Shown here: in pieces, positions 48,943-60,609 of the stretch
Layout of the letters: each line of letters starts with the position of its first letter
Position numbering within the stretch: position 1 is the first letter of the stretch
Made by a program: the position numbers and the translations under genes
Notes under the pieces: model-generated
What the model saw: the letters and a program-made list of their open reading frames with translations, nothing else
Database searches by the model: none
What the model was told of the DNA's origin: nothing
From: Plazaster borealis
Taxonomy: Eukaryota; Echinodermata; Asteroidea; Forcipulatida; Labidiasteridae
NCBI GenBank assembly: GCA_021014325.1
Contig: CM037460.1
Coordinates: 28,536,336 to 28,600,335 of the forward strand
DNA length: 64,000 nt
Direction of reading: 5' to 3'

Positions 48943-51900
48943 TTATCTGTACTTTATTTTTTTAAAGTGTTTTCTCCTCTGCAGCTCTTCATCAACTTCT
49001 CGCTTGAAGTGTTCAAAATCAGTGAACACTCTCTGAAATCCTGGAGTTACAGACTTTCTTGTTGTTGGGCAGAAGGTGAAAATGTTCTGCTTGCTGCCCT
49101 CTGTTTTGTCCTTTGAAGGTGTGTACCGCTTTCGCAGTCCCCCACACTGCGGTACTTGACAGGCAGCGCAAGGTTTTCTGGATGCCTTCGGCATCTGAGG
49201 TTTGGGCTTTGAAGGTGGAGGTGGTGGGGCTTGTAAGGTGAATGGCATACCTGCTGATTGCTGTGTCAAGTTGACCGACTGTGCACTTGGCTGTGATGGC
49301 ACAACCAACAAGATAGGTGCACCAAACGCCTTAGACAAGCTGGGTTTGGGGGCTAGTGACTGTAGCTTGGACTTGGTGCTGGTCGATGGAGTGTTAGGTG
49401 TGGTTGACATGCTAGTCTGGCTAGTGTGGGGCTCATCATCATGAAACTGTAAGCGCCTCTTTTCACCCCGTCTCCTTCCAAATTCAGGTGACTTACTGGA
49501 ATATTGAACTTCCGTGTGGGAAGGTGGCGGGAGAGAAGAAGGGAGGGTAGCAGCTTGTGGTACAGGGGCACTGGAAACCACGCTCCGATGGGTTTGGACT
49601 TTTGGTAGAGATGTTGCCAAGTAGTTTGCCCTCTTCTCCTGTTTATTAAGAAAGCTTGTGATGGACTTGGCGTTGATGTTAGGCAATGGTATGGCCTGCT
49701 CTGCCAGGATGGGGTCATCTCTTACCCTGTCAACGATACGCTTGTATTGCCCCTTGACTATGTTGGCTACTTTGGTGGGTGATGACTTTGCAGAAACTGT
49801 GGGTCTGTTTTTTAACATCTTGATGAGTAAATAAAGGAGACGCGACTCTTCATTTATGTGGGCTGCCTGGGCATATCTCATCCAACCAAACTTGGTCTTC
49901 TGTGCTGCACTGGTTTCTGCCGAGCCAGCACCCAAACATCTGCCAAAAATGGTATACCCCCATTTGGACTCGTATTTTTTAACAAAATTACGCGCAGATT
50001 TGTCATGCTCATGGAGCTGTCCTGCAGCTTTAGTGATCTTCTGTCGCAGATGAGCTGGGATGATGTGGGCGTTGGTGTCATCTGCCAGCTCAAGAAGTAA
50101 CAGGGCTAGTCCCTCAACTTCCTCATAACCAGGTAGATGAAGGTGGCTGGAACTCATCATAACATCTTCTAAGGCTGGACTAACCTCCGCTTTTACACCC
50201 TCTTCACTGCCAAGAAAAGCATGGTCAGCATTCATGTGATCAATCTGATCTTCAGATTCTTCAGAGTCCAGACCCTCCACACCCTCATCATCTGCGACAT
50301 CTTCCTCTTGGTTGTCATCTGTCTGCTCCTTGATGTCTTCCTCCTCAGCTTTTGATTGTTCTTCATTCACTGCAGAAGAGAAAATGACAAATGACAAAAA
50401 ATACATGTATGAGACCATAGTGAAGATGTGTGGATTTCTTGTGTTGACCTCTTCACTCTTCATCCCTTGTGTCCTAAACAAAGAAACAGAATAATCAATA
50501 ATCAATCATAGACACAGGAAAGATATCCATTGAAAACTGATCTTTGTGTTTGAAATTTACCAGTTGAATACTGTTTTTGCATTTTTACTGTTATCTTATT
50601 CGAATGTGAAGACAAAATTGCAGACATGATGTTTATCACTTTACATCTAAACATGTTAAACATAGGCTACAATGTCTATTATTTCCAAACACAAGTTGAT
50701 ACAATTTTCATAGGGCAAGAAAGGGTTAACAAACCTTTTTCCATGTAGTATTCCTTGGATTTGAAGTCTGTAGATTGGCAGAAGGCGTACTCCACTCCAA
50801 GTAGCTCTTCCTCAATAGGGTTGTCATATCTCTCAGGGTAGGGCATGGGAGCAGAGAAGTTTGGCTCGAAGAGATGTTCGTCACCGAACAAGACAGACGC
50901 CAGTGAATTGAGTTTCTGGATCTGGCGAGGATCAACAATGGTAGTTAGACGGCCATGTCCCCCAGCTACCTTGAGTGATTCCATCCTGCTATTCCACTGC
51001 ACGGCAAATGAGATGAGGTAGACCTGAAGAAAATGGATAAAAAATCAGAGATAACAATCAGAAATGAGCATAGAAAGCTAAAAAGCATTATATTACAAGA
51101 ACAAACCTTACATTTTTCATAGACTAGTGAGTGAATGAAGAAAAATAACTTACCTTTTTCCTAGACTTTAAGGAAATGAGCTCATACTTTAAATTCAGCT
51201 TAATTTTATATCGTATCATTCTTATGAGGCAATCCCATGCACACTTTTGACTCTTCTCTATCTACTCCATGATATTGACTATATAGTGGAACAATAATCT
51301 TCAATGAGTTGGCCAATAATTGAAATGTTGTTCTGAAAATTTATCTAATAATGCTAAACAAAGTTTACCTGCCAAGGCATGATTCCACATCGTTTTGATG
51401 GTATGGCGTTGTGCATGTGGCTGTGGAGACCTTCCAGTGAATTGCTGCCCCTACGACATCTGTAGTAGTTCAGTTTCACCCCGTTGAGAGTCACGGTTTT
51501 TGGCCACATACAAGGGGATGTTGGGTGGATCCTACAGAATGAAAAAGAAATGGTTCATTTAATTTATATACATATATATATATATACATGTATATATAAA
51601 GTTAAAAGGAGATGTAAACTTCATGGAAGATGTATGCTGTTCCTCACCATTTCCCCTACCTACCCCCATCAACCCCCGTCTATAAAGTCAATTTTTATAA
51701 AGACATGATGCCTCCAATGGTTTCAAAAAAGCTTGTCTCAAAGAAATTACTGTTTCACACTCTTCCAGTGATGACACTTAAACCAATACAGGTTTTTGAA
51801 ACATTGTGAGCGTGTACCGGTCTATCATTTTCTGTTTGTCTTAAGGCCTTTTCAGCAAAATTGTATTTATTGATGCACATGCTTTCAGAAAAAAAGCATC

Positions 51901-54900
51901 CCAAACTGTTTTCGTGGATACACTGTCTTCCCTATTTTACAATTTTTCTGCAGGCTACATGTATGATTCGCTCTTCCAACCACAAACAACTTCTATATCT
52001 GGACTAACATACCTGAAAAAAACTTAACTTCCTTGTTGTTTATCCAGTAATGACAATACACAGAATCTATCCTTATGTTGTGGCAGACCTTCCTTCAGCT
52101 GCAGCCTGCAGTTGCCATGGGATGTATGTCCCCGGTGTATATCTTAAGCATTATTTATTTGTTTTTTATTGAAAAAAAAAAAATCAGAATTCCTTGCAAA
52201 CTCACCTGCATGCAGTTAAGATGTTTGCTAGCAGTAATCCAGTGGCTGTCAACTGCCTCATGGGATTTGAACAGAGGAATGCCATCAATGTCAAGACCAG
52301 CTGGGCCCTTGAACTCTCGTAGGATGACCTCAATTGCACTTGCACTCTCCTGCAAAATAAAATGAATATATGGTTCATGCATAATTAATCTCTCTTCAAG
52401 TACAGCATTATTGTTTCCTTAAAGCAAATACATCAGTTAAACCTGTTGCACAGAAACATGGGTCTTTATACTTTCATTTCAAATAAATTACATTTACAGG
52501 AATATTCAATAATGGTCTTACAAAAATCCCGTTTCTCATTTCATGGCATATACATGAGACAAGCTTTATTTTATGCTGCAACTTTCATATGCTATAGTTC
52601 AAAATATGAGGTTGACACCTAAATGAGCCCAAAAATTGGTAGGTAGACCATCCTCAGATATCTGTAAATATATAGAGCTTTTTATACTAAATTAAACCAG
52701 AAATTCTGCTGACCTGCACACCACGTGTTACTCGACGGACGTAGCACTTAAGCTGATGACGCTTGATGAAGGACATCATCTCCTTATCAGTGTACTTGGA
52801 GTACAGCTCCTCGTCACCCTCGCGGATAGCTTTCACCAGCTTCATGATGTCTTCCTTGTTGTAAGCGAGTATGGCCCCAGCAAGAGCACTTATGAAGATG
52901 CCGTACTTTGCATGACTCTGTTTTATCACAACTGTGTCCCATCTGTGAAGCCAGTGTCGTATGTCCAGCCTTACCACCATTCCTTCCTCTGCCCAGTCAG
53001 TAAAGAGGGACTCCAGCCATGACGACCCACTGGCACTAGAACAAAAAGAGATATATTTTGTATTTGTAATTACTACTGAGCTTGATGAAAGACATTCTAA
53101 GATATGTTAGACATTCTGTCCTCTCAGAGTCAATAATAGTGCCACCCCATATTTGAAAAGAAAGATCAAAATGACATTCACATTGATTCGCGGTTATCAT
53201 TGTACACACCCAAGTATTTACAATCCAATTTGATTTCAAAGTTGAATTCTAACTTTTATAAAATGTCTTTCAAATGTTGAACTGCATATGGAATTGCATG
53301 CTTTCATATTAACTCTTGTCTACAATTTTAAACTGCAATGCTTTGATGGTTAAAATTTGAACATGCTGAAAATAAGAAGTACATATAAGAAGTCAACTCG
53401 CCTACAACAGTTGTTGTCTGCATAAATGATCTTGGGAGCAGGTGCATGGGCACGCTTAAATCGGCTGACTAACCCACGGGCCATGCGCTCATAGCAACCT
53501 TTTGATTCGTCTGCCACCACCACTGTTGTCAGGAACTGGCCCCACTCATTCAGGACGCTAGTCACATACTGCATGGTGCCTCTCCCAGCCCCGTATATTT
53601 TCTTCAGGATCTGGAAATTTACATGTAAATAAAAACATTAAAAAAAATACACTCACACTCAATTTAGTGTGAGTGTAGAGTGCCCTGCTGTATGAAAAAT
53701 AAAGACAAGTACATGTCAACAAATGCTCATCAGATGTAGACCATTCCTAGACGTGGCAACATTTAACTTTTGCTGCCACAAAGTAACTCCACTTTTACTC
53801 TAAAAGTGACTCTGAAGTTCTGTACTTTAAGGCATGGGGTTAATATTATGACTCCCTTGCCTGTATTTGTAGTCTTTGATTGAAGTCATTATTCAGCTTT
53901 TTTCAGCAGCATCGCAAAACCTAGCCACATCTTGTTAGTATATACCTGTTTGGTTCCATCGATGCAAAGAATCTCTCCAGTCATGCTGAGGATTGATGCT
54001 CTGTACACGTGCATCTTCTCCATCTCTAACATCAGGTGCGCTCGGCGAATGACACGAGGTGAAGGTAGAGGGCTTGGTCTGATAGGAGGAGTGTAGGTGA
54101 TGCCAGTGTAGGGAAGTATTCCTCGCTGTGAAGAAGAACTGCTTGCAGTGTGAGCTTGGTACAGGAGTGTCTGATACAGGTCACGTCTCTCAGCGTACCA
54201 CTCATCATGACCATTTTGTGTCAACCGTTGAACCTTCGTCATTGAGACTGCATTCAGCCTGTCCTGAAGAAGAGTAACAACACTCTTGTCAATGGCACGC
54301 TTCCCACAGACAACAGCTGGAAACAAGCTTCTGATAGCCGGAGCTAAATTCATGAGAATGTTAGGGCTGTATGCATGCCATACGTACTGAAGTGGCTGCT
54401 CGTCTTTACTAGCGTCTTGCTGGCGAGCCCGCATGCATTCGTTGCATTTCAAGCGTTCAGTCAGCAACGTGTAGTTGTATCTCATACCACACACCTGCCT
54501 AGCAACATTTCCATAGCCACTCTTAGTCAAAAATGTATTACGTGGTGCAGGGCATCTGGCATTGGGGCACTTTATTTTGACATCCAAAACACCAACAGGC
54601 CTCCAAAACAAGACAGGTGTGGTGAAGAAGGACAGCATTGTAGGCAGCGATCCCCGTATTGTGGTTGTTAGTGGTGGAGGGTTGAATTCCATCCTCTTCT
54701 TGAAGAGCTGTCTGGTCATGGTAGTTCCCTTGGCGGTTGTGTATCGTCTTGCAGCTTCAAAGATTCCATAAGGGCCATCGGACTTGAGCCAACAGACATT
54801 AGGTGCGTACATGCCTTGGTCCCATAGTAACTGCCATCCTTCTAGCACTGTAGAGTCATCCAATTGCAACTGTGATGATGACGCTGGCCGGTCGTCCTGT

Positions 54901-56424
54901 ACTGTTGATGAAGATGCATCTTCTGAAGAAAGTAGTTTACCAACGGTAGTTATCTGGGTAGCCACAGGAACCTCGGACTCAAGGAGTGTACTCTCTGAAA
55001 AGTAATCAAGAGCACCAACACACTGATAAAAATATCAAGTCACAATAATTATCAAAATTAACCAAACCCACCTTTTTGCTCTAGTTGCAATGTCAGTCAG
55101 GTATCATACATGAAACAACTTTCACCGTTGTGTTGGATACAAAACGTTGGTTTCTTCTGTGTCAATTGCTAAAATTATCAAAATCTTCATCTAACATATT
55201 AAAATACTTCATCTGCTGTCAGAAAAACACCCTTTCTACAGTATAAGGGTTTGAATCCATGGTCATATCTTTCATTGCATTGACTTGAATAATATCAAGA
55301 TTAATTAATCAAGAACTCTTTTCTTATCTGATGATATAAAATTACCTGCAGCGGCCAAAAGTTCTTCATCTTTAAAATCATCAGGATCAGGGTTGGTGTT
55401 GGTGATGCTTCTTAGACGCGCTCGCTCTTCTCTCTGTTCCCTTTCCTGCAATTGAAAACAGGAGGGGAAAATATAACAAACCAAAATTTAAAACTACTCA
55501 CTCAGTCAATCCCAAAGTTGTCAACTCAGAAACTGTGAAAATTGGTGAGCAGAGCAAGGTCATATGGCAAGGATTTGCACCAACACAAAATGCACCGATC
55601 TTGCTTTTTGTCCATGTTACTTGTCTGCGTGGTAGATGAGTGTACTTCTCCAGCCATTTTTAAGTCTAGGGAAATCACTTTTGTACTGGCACACTGCTCT
55701 AGTATTCTTCCCATGTTCTTAACTTTCATAAAGCTGATATGCATATAATGTACAGATACTTCTTCAAAAAAGTAGATGAAAAGCTATCTTCTGCATTTTT
55801 TTATACTATTTTACAAACGAATCAATGGCAATTTCATATCAAACCTCATTTCATTTCAACAGGATATGGCCTTACCTTCTGACGTTGGTCAAGGTGAAAT
55901 TTCACAGGTACCAAATCATTGGCGTACTCCAATAGGCACTCCTTCTGCCACTTAAGACGAGGTGACGTCTCTCCATGCTGCTTGTACGCTTCTAACAGCC
56001 ACACCGCCCAACCAATGTCGTTTTCCATGACCCACTTGAAGGTGCAACCTGTGTATTTCCCAAAAGTCAATACAATGTTTGATCTCCATAGATCCCCGCC
56101 TGTGACCTTGGCAGCTTTTTCTGCGGTCTTTGGATCCCACCAGATTTTGTCTACATTCATCTTCTGCTTTTTGGCAAACTCTGTAGCTTCTGAAGAACAT
56201 TTCAGCCGGGCTTGTCCAGTTTTGTACATTGGTATTTTGGGATACAGATGTTGTCGCATATGCCTTTCCAATGAATGGGTATGTGCAAATGTTTTTTGGC
56301 AAATCGAACAAGCCGGCAATGACTCTTTGAAGGTTGCATCATGCGTTTTCATGTGACGAGCCAAGTTGGAGTTGTTGCTGAATACTTTCCTACACTTGGG
56401 ACAGGCCTGAGTAGACTGCTCCAT
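48943..56424 (-). CDS. Dada-type DDE transposase, nine coding exons, one frameshift
   Basis: Exons in coding order: 55876-56430 (ATG 56424), 55346-55445, 53946-54994, 53402-53610, 52714-53035, 52206-52349, 51369-51531, 50735-51023, 48943-50369. Phases join throughout; about 1,416 residues. Two C2H2 fingers (C8-H28, C39-H59) are followed by an FGKY-type domain (about 115-150, ExoX-C-like) and a Cys-rich DUF6729-like domain with LKCNEC and GKRAIDK. Then comes the RNase-H-like core: D562 in LCIDGTKQ, D631 in IIYADNNCC, VVRLDIRHWLHRW, and E824 in RGSNSLEGLH. The tail is acidic, then basic/Pro-rich, with CAACQVPQCGG near the end. Exon 8 has one extra base (163, not 162) near the A-run at about 51502, breaking the frame. 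Intron 5 uses a GC donor. A 5' untranslated exon probably ends at 57451. Confidence 0.85.
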
Positions 56425-56759
56425 GATGACCTGTAATTAACCAAAACAAACAATATTATGGATCATGATCAAGGTCATAATCAACTGTATGTTTATCTCA
56501 CATGTATCTGTACATAATTAAATTGAATCTGAGTGTTCCAATATTAATGGGCTGTGAATTGCAAAACCCTGTCCCTGTGAAATCTAGGCATCTTCTTTGG
56601 TGCATATTCCAGCCTTTTGTGATGCGGTACCATTACCGTACCAGTACCAAATGTTTCTAACTGATTTGTACTTACACATGTACGGTGCCAATCTTCTGCA
56701 GATCCTGAAATCCCTAATCTTGTATACGGGTACATGATGCACGCAAATTATTAATAAAC

Positions 56760-56822
56760 CAGCTAGCGATGGATTCGAACCATCCAATCTCAGACAATGC
56801 CGAGATTCCACCAGAGTCTAGG
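56760..56822 (-). other. tRNA-like fragment inside transposon 1
   Basis: On the minus strand a perfect T-arm (GATGG, TTCGAAT, CCATC) follows a stem-loop AATCTC...GAGATT, like the 3' half of a tRNA with box B. No acceptor stem or D-arm fits, so it is probably a SINE or tRNA remnant. Confidence 0.3.
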
Positions 56823-57489
56823 TTTGTTGGTTTATTATACATTTGCATATCAAAATGTACACGTCACATGAAGTCATGATACAAGTGATGATGATGGAGA
56901 AATGAGAGCATGCGATGAAGATGATGATTGACAGACTGTGGTGGCTGAGGTATAACCTTACTGGATATACCTCTCAACCTCAGTATGATACTCTGAAATT
57001 ATGTAAAACACAATCAAAATTTAATAATTAATTCACTATCCATTTTTATCATTAAATTAATGAGACTATCACAAGAAAAGAATTAAAACATTTGCATAAA
57101 ATAATGAAAAGTTAGCATATGTTTACATACACAAACCGTCAAGGTTGACATGCTTGCAACAACGGTATAAATGCAACTGTACACAGTGTTTACGACGTAT
57201 CGTATTATATGAACGTATACCATCATGATCATCTCGTAAAAATAGCGACACACACAGCCATGACAGCCCAGTGACAGTGTAGCTATCTTTGATGCTGTTT
57301 TTTGTCTTTAAAACAGTAGAACGACATAAATAAAAATCACTACAAAGTGGCGATTGTTATACACTACGTAAACACACTTACTGAGCTCGAATTTCCTCAA
57401 AAAAACGCAGATTTTCTTCTTTTTATTCTTGCCACAGCGTAGCAACTTACGCGACGATGGAGGCTGCCATCTTTGTTCCGAATTGACCC

Positions 57490-57625
57490 GATTGAAGAAA
57501 GGTCAACTCGCTCAACATTGGTCGCTGATTAGTCCGTTGAGCAGAGTCCTTGCTCAACATCGCTCAATGATTGGTCTGTTGAGGAAAGTCTGTGCTCAAC
57601 GTGGCTCAATGATTGGTTCATTGGT
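57490..57625. repeat. subterminal repeats at the right end of transposon 1
   Basis: Three spaced copies of a GCTCAAC...GCTCAATGATTGGT motif, roughly 50 bp apart, the last about 30 bp from the terminus. They may be transposase binding sites or CCAAT-type promoter elements; both are inference. Confidence 0.6.
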
Positions 57626-57656
57626 TACAGAATAAGCGCTTGGATGGGAAAGCGCT

Positions 57657-57681
57657 TGGGAATACCGGGTGTCGTAGGTTT
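57657..57681 (+). pseudogene. 5S rRNA gene split by transposon 1, 3' part (nt 96-120)
   Basis: TGGGAATACCGGGTGTCGTA and on to the T-run, same as the intact gene. The first seven bases are the right target-site duplication. Confidence 0.95.
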
Positions 57682-59588
57682 TTGGGCAATTCCCTTTCAT
57701 TTCATCAGTTAGGACAACACACTTGGCATAATTGTTTTTTTTTTTCTCTCCACCGCTTTAATCTCCACGTTTTTCAATGCACTTATTTTCAGGTGGTCTA
57801 CATAGAGAGGTTTCCTTTGTCAGCTTTTACAACCACTTATGACTGTTGTGATAACGTTGTTATTAACGGTACGAAGGCTTTAAGTTTGATTTCGAAACTA
57901 TTTCATTGAAGCTTTTGCTTGATTTTCTTTCACTTGCTGGTTGCTTGGTCACTTGGTCACTTGGTCACCTGGTCGCTTGGTCACCTGGTGACATGGTCAC
58001 TCGGTCACTTGGTCACTTCTCGACTGGGTTATGTACAGTCGACTCCCGTTAATACGAGCTCGCATGTTACGAGGTTCCGGTTAATACGAGGTTTTTTGCC
58101 GGTCCCGAACTGCCCCGTGCGTGTTTCAATGCATTTAAAAGTGGATTATACGAGCACGGTAGTAGCAAGAACACAGATAATACGAGGTAATTTTGCGGTC
58201 CCCTGGGACAAAATGTATTGTTTTCAGACGTTTGTAGCGAGACCCGGAATAATTGTGTAAGAAACGCTTACCTTCGTCAAGGTTGAGAAATGACTTGAAG
58301 CCCTTAAACCCCGAATACAATAGAGGTGATAATTGCATGGTGCTCGTAGAGTGCCACCAGTCTATTCAACGGACTGGTTTACCCAAGCAGACAATAGAGG
58401 GCTTAAATCACGCGCGTGGCTCAAAACCACCAAAGGTTAGTCCCTGACAATCCTTCTCAATTTCAAACACATGCCGCTTATTTAATAAATTCATGTCGGC
58501 GAACGCACTCGGCAGTATTTGGGGGGTTTTAATTATTAATCCTTGCTCGTATCATCCATGCAAAACTTCAAAAACATAACCGCTGTTCAAGATTTTTTTT
58601 TAGTGGAGCCTTTTTTTCAATTAAAAGATTTTATTAATTCAAGAATAACAATTACACATGTAAAAAAAAAATATTTTAAAAGACACGGATACGCACAGAT
58701 TTTATTAATTCAATAATAACATTTAAAAAGAGAAATCACAACACATTATCTTTATTGAAAAATGAAACAATATTAAAAAAGGAAACTGCAAAGTAACTGA
58801 AGCAAGTCCATGTGCAACGGAACTCCAGAAACATCTCGCTGGTGTCCCACGCTTGACATGCTGTTATCATATACTTCATGTCGATCACCAACGAAAATGA
58901 ACGTTCAGTGCATGCATCATGTTCATACCATGCGCTACGGTACAGAATCCGCTGTCGCTGAACGGCAAGTTGACATCTCTTTGCTATATTGTTATCATAA
59001 ATTGTACAAAATATTAAATTTCCATGATTAATCACTCAATAAAAGACATTTAGTAATGATATTCTTGTGTACAGGATGCTCGTAATAGCTGTTCTGGTAA
59101 GCAAACAGCTCCATGCACGCTAGCACAAGTGTATATGCACGTACACGTGTTGTGTGCATGCACAATGATGACGTGTGTATCTATATTTAGCGCGCTGCGT
59201 TTAAGACGAGGTTCGGATAATACGAGGAAAATGGGCCAGTCCGGCGGACCTCGTTATAACGGGAGTCGACTGTACTGGGTCATGTGCGTGGTTGCCAGGT
59301 CAAGCTTCTACTCCCAAGGTAGCTGATATCAGGTAGCTGATCCCAAGGGTTCGGCACTCTGCTGGAGGTCGAGAACAAGTGGCCAGCTAGTACAGTTTGG
59401 TGCTCCAGGCGACTGGTGCTCAGCTTATTAGTGATTGATCGACCCCTTTTGGCGATAATGTGTGTGTGGGTAGAGAAGGGCCTACTCTTATCAGACTTAC
59501 ATCCATCGACCGTGCATTACGTGTTTAAAATATGCAAATGATGACACACAGAGTTGTTGATAAATATCCACCGAAGCCCTTTTGAAGC
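57682..59588 (+). repeat. 5S rDNA spacer interrupted by a pogo-like element
   Basis: Without the insertion at 58036-59272 the spacer is about 670 bp and nearly identical to 45878-46544, including the minisatellite. Confidence 0.9.
58036..59272. mobile_element. non-autonomous pogo/Tigger-like element
   Basis: 1,237 bp with inverted ends CAGTCGACTCCCGTTA... and ...TAACGGGAGTCGACTG, flanked by TA (58034-58035 and 59273-59274). Short AATACGAGG motifs repeat near both ends. No transposase motif was found. Type is inferred from the TA target and CAGT start. Confidence 0.85.
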
Positions 59589-59686
59589 GCCTACGACCAT
59601 ACTACGTTGAACACACCGGTTCTCGTCCGATCACCGAAGTTAAGCAACGTCGGGCCCGGTCAGTACTTGGATGGGAGACCGCCTGG
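59589..59686 (+). pseudogene. 5S rRNA gene split by transposon 2, 5' part (nt 1-98)
   Basis: Identical to the intact gene up to CCGCCTGG, then TACCGGGCCACGACCC. The break is within a few bases of that in the first split gene. TACCGGG may be leftover 5S sequence (nt 102-108) after loss of GAA, so the exact junction is uncertain. The 3' half lies beyond the window. Confidence 0.92.
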
Positions 59687-60609
59687 TACCGGGCCACGAC
59701 CCCCCCAAGTACCTTTCCCTGGACCCGATCACCGGAAATCAGCAGCCCGATCACCGGAAATGACCCCCGGAGAGTGGCGGTGATTTCAAAAAGTTACCAA
59801 ACTTAGTAAAGAACATTCAAAATGTATAGATGAAACTGTTGATACAACCTCAATGTACAACCTTAACGGCCTATTTAACGTGCTTCCGATTCCCATTCAC
59901 GACATGTTCAGGTAATTAGCCCTGTGTTTGACTACCCCCCCCCCCCTGGAAATTTACCAGATTCATTACAAATTTACAATTGTTGATGTTGAAACAACCA
60001 TGTAAAAAGTGCTGAATCCAAAAAATACAAAGTCTGACACTTGAGCATATTTAACAGAAAATCCATATTTTTAACAGAAAAACCAGATTTTCACAAAATT
60101 TGCATATACCTTTGTCTTCTCTGGACAATTTTGCCCCAAATATCCTTAGTCATATAATCAATCTTTTGTTTAAAGCAAGACTTGTTGATTTTGTTTGTAC
60201 AAAATAATTTATCTCATTGCTCCTTAGATTAATATTTTACCACAAATAAATCTTCCAAGTTTTATACATAAAAGAGCTGAATAAATAGGAGCACCAAATA
60301 AAAATGGCCGATTCCATCAAAGTGTGTTTTTCAACAACTTGGCTAATTCCTTTTACTAGGTTGGTTGGTAAGACACAGATAAGCTTTGCAATCATGCTAA
60401 AAGCTCAATTCAACAAAATTGAGGAATTAAATCACTGAGTCTTGCTTTAAGAGAGAAAATAGCTACTCATATTACAAAGCAATACACAACACAAAGTGGA
60501 TAATTTAAAAACACAAGTATTTTATTTGTTTTCACCTCTTATGCATTCTTTCTTTAAAACAAGTTTGTGACAAGAACAATACTGTTAACCTACAAATTCT
60601 TCCCTGTTG

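Larger units (their letters stand above)
46647..57656 (-). mobile_element. Dada-like DNA transposon 1, full length, in a 5S rRNA gene
   Basis: An 11.0-kb element between two TGGGAAT copies, in line with the transposase gene on the minus strand. The termini are imperfect inverted repeats: the left has GCAAGTGCTTATCC from 46661, the right (read inward) CCAAGCGCTTATTC. The 5' side of the gene (right end) carries subterminal repeats; the left end carries a 170-bp tandem duplication and a minisatellite. A degenerate relative in the same orientation fills 59687-64000. I place it in the Dada superfamily from the transposase motifs, the 7-bp duplication and the small-RNA-gene target. Confidence 0.85.

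Noticed and set aside
50370..50505. N-terminal extension of the 48943-50505 open frame starting at a Met
   Set aside because: A good acceptor (TTCTGCAG) at 50370-50377 and a phase match to the exon ending at 50735 show this is intron read through.
56544..56811. open frames upstream of the transposase ATG as an extra coding exon
   Set aside because: They do not splice in phase to the acceptor at 56431, show no domain, and contain a tRNA-like fragment.
46647..57656. insertion of a host gene cluster into 5S rDNA by rearrangement
   Set aside because: The 7-bp duplication, inverted ends and a second related copy at the same 5S position fit transposition better.
45776..59806. 62-74 residue open frames over the 5S genes (45776, 46538, 59582)
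   Set aside because: They are translations of 5S rRNA sequence and flanks.
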